NCBI GenBank assembly: GCA_910588555.1
Contig: CAJUPC010000049.1
Span: forward strand, 1-6,056
From: Candidatus Gastranaerophilales bacterium
Lineage (GTDB): Bacteria; Cyanobacteriota; Vampirovibrionia; Gastranaerophilales; Gastranaerophilaceae
DNA length: 6,056 nucleotides
Direction of reading: 5' to 3'
The translations under genes and the position numbers were made by a program. The notes below the pieces were generated by a model. The model was given only the letters and a program-made list of their open reading frames with translations, had not been told where the DNA came from and did no database searches. Below, piece by piece: positions 1 to 4,964 of the stretch (positions within the stretch are counted from its first letter, which is position 1; every line of letters starts with the position of its first letter).

Positions 1-48
1 TCCCCCCCCCCCCCCCCCGACATTCTCGTTCATGATTAATTTGTTCAT
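1..48 (-). CDS. 5' fragment of an unidentified gene, cut by the contig end
   Basis: On the minus strand an ATG at 48 follows a strong Shine-Dalgarno site (AAGGAG, 55-60) with 6 nt spacing. It reads MNKLIMNENV and then enters the poly-G tract, which would translate as glycines. Only ten credible residues are visible, so no function can be assigned. The gene has its own promoter at 164-191 and a long leader holding a small Cys-rich ORF. It lies downstream of the porin-like gene on the same strand but appears to be transcribed separately. The start is well supported; everything after codon 10 is unreliable because of the homopolymer. Confidence 0.6.
   Translation of the reverse strand, partial: MNKLIMNENVGGGGGG
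2..18. repeat. 17-nt poly-C homopolymer at the contig edge
   Basis: An uninterrupted run of 17 C (poly-G on the minus strand) sits at the extreme left end. On the minus strand it falls directly after the tenth codon of a gene with a good ribosome binding site. The simplest reading is a sequencing or assembly artefact, such as a false poly-G read tail. A genuine G-tract inside the start of a coding region would be a phase-variation type repeat, and assemblies can also break at such tracts. The sequence alone cannot separate these. Confidence 0.9.
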
Positions 49-54
49 TTCCAA

Positions 55-60
55 CTCCTT
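55..60 (-). promoter_or_regulatory. Shine-Dalgarno site of the truncated left-edge gene
   Basis: AAGGAG on the minus strand lies 6 nt before the ATG at 48. It is one of only two clear ribosome binding sites in the window, and it fixes the start of the truncated gene. Confidence 0.7.
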
Positions 61-68
61 TTATTGTT

Positions 69-143
69 TTATTTTTTGTCGGAACAGCAATCCAGACAAA
101 CATTTTTGTGCGACGCCATGATTATAGCTTGACTTCTCAACAT
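69..143 (-). CDS. 24-codon upstream ORF, possible Cys-rich leader peptide
   Basis: Within the predicted leader of the truncated gene, an ATG at 143 opens a 24-codon frame ending in TAA at 69-71. Its C-terminal half contains KNVCLDCCSDKK, so three of the last nine residues are cysteine. A second in-frame ATG at 119 would give a 16-residue version starting MASHK. Neither start has a convincing ribosome binding site. The Cys codons fall inside a hairpin (75-100) just upstream of the next gene's Shine-Dalgarno site. That arrangement would suit translational attenuation sensing cysteine or a metal, but this is inference. It could also be a chance frame in an untranslated leader. I recognise no homologous family. 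Confidence 0.3.
   Translation of the reverse strand: MLRSQAIIMASHKNVCLDCCSDKK
75..100 (-). promoter_or_regulatory. Hairpin in the leader of the truncated gene
   Basis: On the minus strand TTTGTC pairs with GACAAA, and inside it GGA pairs with TCC. This gives about 9 base pairs with one bulged T and a 7-nt loop. The 3' flank is A-rich rather than T-rich, so it is not an intrinsic terminator in this direction. It lies 14 nt upstream of the AAGGAG site and overlaps the Cys codons of the upstream ORF. Confidence 0.35.
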
Positions 144-163
144 CTGGTTTTCCGTACTTCTTT

Positions 164-191
164 ATTATAAACTATTTTTCATATTTTTCAA
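164..191 (-). promoter_or_regulatory. Sigma-70-type promoter of the truncated left-edge gene
   Basis: On the minus strand TTGAAA (186-191) is followed after 16 nt by a perfect TATAAT (164-169). Counting from the -10, transcription should begin near 157, giving a leader of about 109 nt before the ATG at 48. The -35 box starts 5 nt past the porin-like stop codon, so the downstream gene need not be read through from the porin gene. Confidence 0.6.
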
Positions 192-196
192 GACCT

Positions 197-1648
197 TTAT
201 AACAATATCTGCGTACCCAGGATAATCCTGTGGCTGTCAGAAGAATTCTGGTTGTCACAGAATACATAATTAAGGATTAAACGCAATGCCTGACCTTTGA
301 TAAAATAATTTATACCTGCAGTGTATTCACGCTTTGTATTATTTCTCACATCCCTGTTCGGGTCAAACTGGTCATATCGCGCAATCAATTGTACACGTGG
401 GTGAATTTTATAACCTATTGTATAATTAAACCCTTCTGCACGGTCAGTGCTTACGCGTGTTCCGTTATAACCGTCTGCTATACCGTATTCCACATTTGTC
501 CAAAGTCTTTTGTATTTATAGCCTATATAAAAATTCCCGACAGTATAAGATGTTTTATTATGTCCTGCATTTATGCCGCCGCCAAGAATAAGTTTCCCTA
601 TTCTTCCGTCAGTTCTGCCAAAAGGCTTAAAATCAACCCAGCCGGTAAATTCAGGCCCTGCAAAAATAGTATGAAAATATCTGTCGGAGGAATTTAACGC
701 CAAGTTGTAATCCATTAATGAATAATTACCGATAAGCCTTACACCGAGAGCACGCGTTGAACCAAAATTTCGTGCAATTTGAGAACGCGTTACAAAAGGC
801 AGAATATATGAACTTGAACCGCCCTCTTTACCTACCTGATTTCTTGAATAACCTACAACAATTTTATGGTGTGGAATACTGTTGTTTACAATGTAAGCGT
901 CTGCAATAAAATTTTGCATATAAGTTCTGTTACTTACAGGACGCGGATTAAATAATATTTTAAAATCATTTTTAGAATTTCGGAATTTACCTATAGCACC
1001 AACCTGCAAAAAACCTATATCATAACTTGTATCGTAATCTCCCGTTGTCCATAAACTTGACAAACTTCCCTGATAAGTCGCAAAATATTGAACTTTGCTG
1101 ACAAATGTTTTTTTCGGTCTGAAAGTAAGCTCATCTTTTAAAAGATATGACGGTACATCAGTTCTTATAATATCTTTATGAATAATTTTGCCTAAAAACG
1201 TATCTTCATCAATTTTATTGTCATTATTTTTGTCTAAATTAAAGTTATCAAATAAAGAAAATTCAGCTTCGATATTGCCTTCAATATCAAATATTTTCCT
1301 GAAAAAACTTTCTTCTTCATGCGGTTTTTGCTCGCTGAAATCGGAATTTTCGGGCAAAGCTTCTTCTACTTCAAGCAAATCATCATCATTGTCGTCATCC
1401 ACAAAATCTTCCGTATTTTCTACATTCCCCTCAAGAACTTCTTCATAGGGCACATCAGGAACATCAGGAGATTTAAATTGTTCGGGCATTTGTTCGTTCA
1501 ATTTTGTCTGGTCAAACTCATAGTTTATCGTGCTGTTCTGCTTTCTGGCAAAAATTTTTGCATCCGCAGGACAACTTAAACAAACCAGCAATAATATAAT
1601 TCCGAAAATCCTGTTCACAAATATTAATGTAACATAAAATTTATGCAA
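197..1648 (-). CDS. Outer-membrane beta-barrel protein, phosphate-selective porin O/P-like
   Basis: Predicted exported porin-like protein of 483 aa from a TTG at 1648, or 473 aa from a GTG at 1618. The GTG start gives a cleaner signal peptide: MNR, a hydrophobic core rich in I and L, then a PADA cleavage site at residue 30 of the long form. No start has a Shine-Dalgarno site. After the signal comes an unusually acidic, low-complexity linker (about residues 60-115, including VDDDNDDD). A Ca-loop-like stretch follows at 139-150 (D139, N141, D143, D147). From about residue 185 to the end, alternating aromatic and polar segments look like barrel strands. The ending, with RYDQFDPNRD then REYTAGINYF and LRLILNYVF, resembles the C-terminal strands of the phosphate-selective porin O/P family. 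That match is from memory of the family pattern. The protein ends in Leu-Leu rather than the usual terminal Phe. Substrate is unknown. It is divergent from the decarboxylase gene. Confidence 0.75.
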   Translation of the reverse strand: MHKFYVTLIFVNRIFGIILLLVCLSCPADAKIFARKQNSTINYEFDQTKLNEQMPEQFKSPDVPDVPYEEVLEGNVENTEDFVDDDNDDDLLEVEEALPENSDFSEQKPHEEESFFRKIFDIEGNIEAEFSLFDNFNLDKNNDNKIDEDTFLGKIIHKDIIRTDVPSYLLKDELTFRPKKTFVSKVQYFATYQGSLSSLWTTGDYDTSYDIGFLQVGAIGKFRNSKNDFKILFNPRPVSNRTYMQNFIADAYIVNNSIPHHKIVVGYSRNQVGKEGGSSSYILPFVTRSQIARNFGSTRALGVRLIGNYSLMDYNLALNSSDRYFHTIFAGPEFTGWVDFKPFGRTDGRIGKLILGGGINAGHNKTSYTVGNFYIGYKYKRLWTNVEYGIADGYNGTRVSTDRAEGFNYTIGYKIHPRVQLIARYDQFDPNRDVRNNTKREYTAGINYFIKGQALRLILNYVFCDNQNSSDSHRIILGTQILL

Positions 1649-1674
1649 AAAAAATTTTTTTTAGTGTATATTAA
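1643..1674. promoter_or_regulatory. Divergent promoter region between the porin-like and decarboxylase genes
   Basis: The gap between the two divergent starts is very short: 31 bp from the TTG start or 61 bp from the GTG. On the plus strand TATATT (1667-1672) lies 7 nt before the ATG at 1680, a spacing that would give a transcript starting at or next to the ATG. On the minus strand TATACA (1665-1670) overlaps the same bases, with a weak GTTACA 17 nt upstream inside the decarboxylase gene. The two -10 boxes would compete for RNA polymerase if both are real. The -35 elements are poor. Confidence 0.35.
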
Positions 1675-1679
1675 TAATT

Positions 1680-3116
1680 ATGACAGATGTAACAAAAAAT
1701 AATAAAACATCGGATAAAAATACAAAAATTAAAGCCCCGATTGTAGAAGCATTAAAAAAATCATACGAAAATCCGTCCTATCAATTTCACATCCCCGGTC
1801 ACACAAAAGGAAACGGTTCTTTGCCCGAGTTTAAAAAACTTATCGGTAAAAAAGCGCTTTGTATAGACACGACCGACGAATTTGACGGATTGGGAACACT
1901 TCACCCTGCTACAGGTCCTATCAAAGAAGCACAGGAGCTTGCTGCAAAAGCTTTCGGCGCTAAAAAAACTTTCTTTTTACTCAACGGTTCAACTGCCGGA
2001 AATTTAGCTCTTGCAATGGCGTTGACTAAAAAAGGTAAAAAAATTATAACTAACAGAAACTGCCACCGCTCAATTCTTACAGGTATGATAATTTCAGGCG
2101 CAGAACCTTTATGGTTAATCCCTAACAGATTTGAAGAATGGGGTATCTGGGGTAATGTTACACCGGATACTGTTGAAAAAATGCTTCTGGAAAACTCTGA
2201 CGCGGGAATGGTTTGGATTACAAACCCGACTTATGAGGGTGTTGTATCTGATATTAAATCAATTTCTGCGGTTTGCAAAAAATACAATGTTCCGTTAATC
2301 GTTGATGAGGCGCACGCTTGCCTTTGGAACTTTAACAATCACCTTCCTACATCTGCACTCAAACTCGGAGCAGACGCGGTTGTTCATTCGCTGCACAAAA
2401 CAGGCGGAAGTATGAGCCAAAGTTCAATGCTTCATATCGCGGAAAACTCTATGATTGACGCAGAGGCTGTTGAAAAAGCTTTAAAACTTTTACATACAAC
2501 AAGTCCGTCATTAATGCTTCTTGCAAGTCTTGACGCGGCACGCGCAAACCTTGAAAGCCCCCGTGGCAGAAAACAACTTGAACGCGCTGTTCAAAACGCA
2601 AAATTTTTACGCCGAGAAATCGATAAACTTGAACATATTCATGATTTAAAGCCCGATTTCGGCTACAAAACAGATATTACAAAAGTGTTTATCAGAGATG
2701 ACAGACTTTCAGGCAAACGACTTGAAAGCATTTTGGAAATCGATTTTAATATCGAAGTTGAAAGTGCTTCTGATGCTGGACTTTTGATACTTTCAAACAT
2801 CGGCAACACAAGAGCAGATATGCAATATCTAGTAAAATGTTTACAGCAGATAGATAAAACAAATTATACGGATATTTGCTATCTTGAAAACAAAAAATAT
2901 ATGCCAATGCTTACTCCGATAATTAAAATGACACTTCGCGAAGCATTTTATTCGCACAAAGAAGTAATCCCAAAAAGTGAAGCAATCGGCAGAATTTCAG
3001 CAGAAGTAATCGCGGAATGTCCTCCGGGCATTGCTGTTTTACTGCCCGGTGAACTTATAACCGAAGCACACATTCCATACCTTGCCGATTATGACACAAT
3101 TGAAGTTATAAAATAA
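1680..3116 (+). CDS. speA: Orn/Lys/Arg decarboxylase, short Bacillus/cyanobacteria type (probable arginine decarboxylase)
   Basis: Pyridoxal-phosphate decarboxylase of the aspartate-aminotransferase fold, probably making agmatine from arginine for polyamine synthesis; lysine or ornithine cannot be excluded. Motifs in order: the family's N-terminal FHIPGHTKG (36-44); NGSTAGN (102-108), which contacts the cofactor phosphate; HRS at 129-131; IVDEAHA with D209 (binds the PLP ring nitrogen) and H212 (stacks on it); and HSLHKTGG, where K240 is the Schiff-base lysine. The C-terminal domain ends with the typical ECPPGIAVLLPGE (446-458). At 478 aa it matches the short SpeA/YaaO-type enzymes, not the roughly 700-aa inducible enterobacterial ones, which suggests a housekeeping role. 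All key residues are present. No Shine-Dalgarno site precedes the ATG, and a -10-like box lies 7 nt upstream, so the mRNA may be leaderless. The stop is followed by the hisS promoter 21 bp later. The symbol is given for the family, not for proven substrate. Confidence 0.85.
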   Translation: MTDVTKNNKTSDKNTKIKAPIVEALKKSYENPSYQFHIPGHTKGNGSLPEFKKLIGKKALCIDTTDEFDGLGTLHPATGPIKEAQELAAKAFGAKKTFFLLNGSTAGNLALAMALTKKGKKIITNRNCHRSILTGMIISGAEPLWLIPNRFEEWGIWGNVTPDTVEKMLLENSDAGMVWITNPTYEGVVSDIKSISAVCKKYNVPLIVDEAHACLWNFNNHLPTSALKLGADAVVHSLHKTGGSMSQSSMLHIAENSMIDAEAVEKALKLLHTTSPSLMLLASLDAARANLESPRGRKQLERAVQNAKFLRREIDKLEHIHDLKPDFGYKTDITKVFIRDDRLSGKRLESILEIDFNIEVESASDAGLLILSNIGNTRADMQYLVKCLQQIDKTNYTDICYLENKKYMPMLTPIIKMTLREAFYSHKEVIPKSEAIGRISAEVIAECPPGIAVLLPGELITEAHIPYLADYDTIEVIK

Positions 3117-3137
3117 ACATTTTTATATTCACTTTCG

Positions 3138-3166
3138 TTGACAATTGAGCTTTGAGTTTATATAAT
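3138..3166 (+). promoter_or_regulatory. Consensus sigma-70 promoter of hisS, giving a leaderless transcript
   Basis: A perfect TTGACA (3138-3143), exactly 17 nt, and a perfect TATAAT (3161-3166). The discriminator is 6 nt, so the canonical +1 is 3173, the A of the hisS ATG. This argues strongly against the in-frame TTG at 3152, whose codons would lie inside the -10 region. Confidence 0.85.
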
Positions 3167-3172
3167 TACTTT

Positions 3173-4408
3173 ATGGCTAAAATAATTAATGTTATAAAAG
3201 GAACAAAAGACATTTTACCTCAAGATGTTGAACAGTGGCACAAACTTGAGAAAAATGCATTGGAAGTATTTACAAAATACGGATATAAAGAAATCAGAAC
3301 TCCGATTTTTGAAGCAACAGAACTTTTTGCACGCGGAGTCGGCGACACAACGGATATTGTTAATAAAGAAATGTACACTTTTGAAAAAAGCGACCGTTCT
3401 TTAACTCTAAGACCCGAAAATACAGCAGGTGTTGTTCGTTCATTCATTGAAAACGGAATGGCAAGACTTTCAGCACCCGTAAAATTGTGGTACAAAGGTC
3501 CGATGTTTAGATACGAACGTCCTCAAGCCGGAAGACAACGACAATTTCATCAGGTAGGTGTTGAAATGTTTGGCATAAAAGAACCGGCTGCCGACGCAGA
3601 AGTAATTCTTCTTGCGGTAAATTACCTGAAATCATTAGGGTTGAACGATTTGGAAGTTGAGATTAACTCTCTGGGCTGTCCGGGCTGCCGCGAAGAATAC
3701 AAAAAGAAAATTAAAGAAGTCTTAAAACCTGAATTTGACAACTTGTGCGAAGACTGTCAAAACCGCTATGAAAAAAATCCTTTAAGACTTTTAGACTGCA
3801 AAGTTGACTCTTGTAAAGCGATTTTTGAAAAGCCCGAAATTCAAAAAGTTATTCACTCAGATTTTATATGTGAAGAATGTGCACAACATTACAAAGATTT
3901 AAAATCATATTTGAATGATTTAAATGTAAATTACGTTGAAAACAAACTTCTTGTAAGAGGTTTGGATTATTACAACAGAACAGTATTTGAAATTAAATCA
4001 AACAATTTAGGTTCTCAAAACGCAGTCTGCGGCGGCGGACGATATGACAGCTTAGTCAGAAACCTCGGCGGCGACGACACTCCTGCGGTCGGCTGGGCAA
4101 TGGGTATGGAAAGATTGAACTCGCTTCTTCCTGCAGTTGAACCTAAAAAACTTGACGCATACATAGTTTCTAACAATTCTTCAGAAGCTTTCAAACTTGC
4201 GGAAGAATTGAGAGCACAAGGATTTAATGTAGAATTTGACCTTGCGAATAAAAAATTTACCAAACAGCTTGAAAAAGCTTCAAAATGTGCGAGATTTGCA
4301 TTAATTTTAGGCGAAGATGAAATTAATGCAGACAAAGTTTCGGTCAAAAACCTTTCAACATCAGAACAGGTAACAGTTGACAGAAAAGAAACAGGGGCTA
4401 AATTATGA
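3173..4408 (+). CDS. hisS: Histidyl-tRNA synthetase
   Basis: Class II aminoacyl-tRNA synthetase charging tRNA-His in the cytoplasm; 411 aa, close to the family's usual 410-430. The start at 3173 gives MAKIINVIKGTKDILP, the normal bacterial HisRS opening; an upstream TTG at 3152 is rejected because it overlaps the promoter. Motif 2 is YKGPMFRYERPQAGRQRQFHQ (108-126 core; catalytic R113). The two HisRS signatures are LVRGLDYY (260-267) and GGGRYD (287-292). Motif 3 is AVGWAMGMERL (305-315). A small anticodon-binding domain runs from about 327 to the end. The central insertion carries cysteine pairs C169/C172, C192/C195, C209/C214 and C233/C236, known in a subset of bacterial HisRS and possibly metal-binding. 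It has its own promoter and no Shine-Dalgarno site. Its stop overlaps the next start as ATGA, so it heads a three-gene operon. Confidence 0.97.
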   Translation: MAKIINVIKGTKDILPQDVEQWHKLEKNALEVFTKYGYKEIRTPIFEATELFARGVGDTTDIVNKEMYTFEKSDRSLTLRPENTAGVVRSFIENGMARLSAPVKLWYKGPMFRYERPQAGRQRQFHQVGVEMFGIKEPAADAEVILLAVNYLKSLGLNDLEVEINSLGCPGCREEYKKKIKEVLKPEFDNLCEDCQNRYEKNPLRLLDCKVDSCKAIFEKPEIQKVIHSDFICEECAQHYKDLKSYLNDLNVNYVENKLLVRGLDYYNRTVFEIKSNNLGSQNAVCGGGRYDSLVRNLGGDDTPAVGWAMGMERLNSLLPAVEPKKLDAYIVSNNSSEAFKLAEELRAQGFNVEFDLANKKFTKQLEKASKCARFALILGEDEINADKVSVKNLSTSEQVTVDRKETGAKL

Positions 4409-4725
4409 TAGATAAAGTAATCTTGAAATTATCACAGGCATTTAACAGAACTTTTTGTGATTTTAAAGGCATATATTTGTTCGGGGCCTGCACGGACGGC
4501 AAGCTTCATAAAGATGAAGACATTGAGCTTGCGGCAATATTTGATACAGAAGACAAATCAAAACGTGAACAAATTTGGCCTATTGTCGGTAAAATCGAAA
4601 CAGAATACGACGTTTGCATTGACTTATATCCATATACGGAAGCCAGTTTCAAACAAGATGAAGACATCTATAACGAAGTTATGGAAGAGGGAATTTTTTA
4701 TAACAGCAAAGGTATAAGGGAATAA
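4405..4725 (+). CDS. Small nucleotidyltransferase-fold (MNT-like) protein, catalytic site altered
   Basis: A 106-aa protein resembling minimal nucleotidyltransferases (MNT, polymerase-beta fold). The strand-turn motif reads LFGACTDGKLHKDEDIELA (25-43), where active members have GS-x(n)-DxD. Here Ser is Ala28, and the pair is D39/E41 rather than Asp/Asp. The third acidic position is kept as D73 in CIDLYPY. Catalysis may therefore be weak or lost. Its ATG overlaps the hisS stop by 4 nt (ATGA), so it is probably translated by reinitiation after hisS. MNT proteins are often antitoxins paired with a HEPN ribonuclease, but no HEPN-like R-x4-6-H protein is next to it; the 63-aa downstream protein does not show this motif. 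Function is unknown; the coupling could hint at a link with tRNA or translation, which is inference. Confidence 0.7.
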   Translation: MIDKVILKLSQAFNRTFCDFKGIYLFGACTDGKLHKDEDIELAAIFDTEDKSKREQIWPIVGKIETEYDVCIDLYPYTEASFKQDEDIYNEVMEEGIFYNSKGIRE

Positions 4726-4741
4726 TAAAAAGGTTTTACAG

Positions 4742-4747
4742 AAAGGA
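4742..4747 (+). promoter_or_regulatory. Shine-Dalgarno site of the 63-aa gene
   Basis: AAAGGA lies 6 nt before the ATG at 4754. It supports this small ORF as a translated gene and contrasts with hisS and the decarboxylase, which lack such sites. Confidence 0.65.
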
Positions 4748-4753
4748 TTAAAA

Positions 4754-4945
4754 ATGGATAAAATAACAATTCGTTCAGACAGAAAAGATGAGTACAAATT
4801 CTTCTATAAAGGAGATGAGGTTATATTAGGCGCAGGCAAAATCATAAGCATCGCCAACGGACTAAATGATGTAGTCTTGCCGACCTGCGCAATGAAAATA
4901 ATCAATAACTTAATCGTAATCAAAGAAGATGTAAAAGGCGAGTAA
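4754..4945 (+). CDS. Small protein of unknown function (63 aa)
   Basis: I do not recognise this family. The protein is 63 aa and charged at both ends, with a middle of alternating hydrophobic residues (such as DEVILGAGKIISI and NNLIVIKED) that suggests a small beta-rich fold. It has one cysteine (in LPTCAMK) and no signal peptide or membrane segment, so it is probably cytoplasmic. Reality is supported by a good Shine-Dalgarno site, base composition like its neighbours, a 28-nt gap after the MNT-like gene, and a terminator whose left arm begins within its last codons. It is probably the third gene of the hisS transcript. A chance ORF is less likely but possible given the length. Confidence 0.6.
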   Translation: MDKITIRSDRKDEYKFFYKGDEVILGAGKIISIANGLNDVVLPTCAMKIINNLIVIKEDVKGE

Positions 4946-4958
4946 AAACCCGCCTTTT
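4933..4958. terminator. Intrinsic terminator of the hisS operon, shared with the convergent pseudopilin gene
   Basis: AAAAGGCG (4933-4940) and CGCCTTTT (4951-4958) form a perfect 8-bp inverted repeat with a 10-nt loop, in which GT and AC could add two inner pairs. On the plus strand it runs into TTTT, two more T, then ATTTTT: a good intrinsic terminator. Its left arm overlaps the last codons of the 63-aa gene (stop 4943-4945). On the minus strand it begins 6 nt past the pseudopilin stop and is followed by only four T, so it is weaker that way. See the findings for a second possible role beside the variable region. Confidence 0.8.
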
Positions 4959-4964
4959 TTATTT

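Noticed and set aside
389..697. Plus-strand frame of 102 aa opposite the porin-like gene
   Set aside because: It is antisense to a convincing exported barrel gene, has no ribosome binding site or recognisable motif, and reads as a shadow of that gene.
1188..1579. Two overlapping plus-strand frames of 86 aa, one very rich in Ser and Lys
   Set aside because: They mirror the acidic, low-complexity linker of the minus-strand porin-like gene; the Ser-rich composition is simply the complement of its Asp/Glu codons.
3107..3127. Inverted repeat TATAAAA/TTTTATA after the decarboxylase stop, as a terminator
   Set aside because: The stem is entirely A-T, only 7 bp, and lacks a GC core or a following T-run, so it would be too unstable.
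3152..3172. N-terminal extension of HisRS from a TTG at 3152
   Set aside because: The extra seven codons overlap the -10 box of a perfect promoter, and the MAKIINVIKGTKDILP opening at 3173 is the normal family start.
3673..3883. Cysteine pairs in the HisRS insertion as a novel zinc module
   Set aside because: Such CxxC pairs with the LCEDC and LDCK contexts occur in many known bacterial HisRS enzymes; this is a family feature, not a new insertion.
4457..4717. Overlapping plus-strand 86-aa frame inside the MNT-like gene
   Set aside because: It is out of frame with the coupled ATGA start, has no ribosome binding site and no motif; the 106-aa frame has the nucleotidyltransferase pattern.
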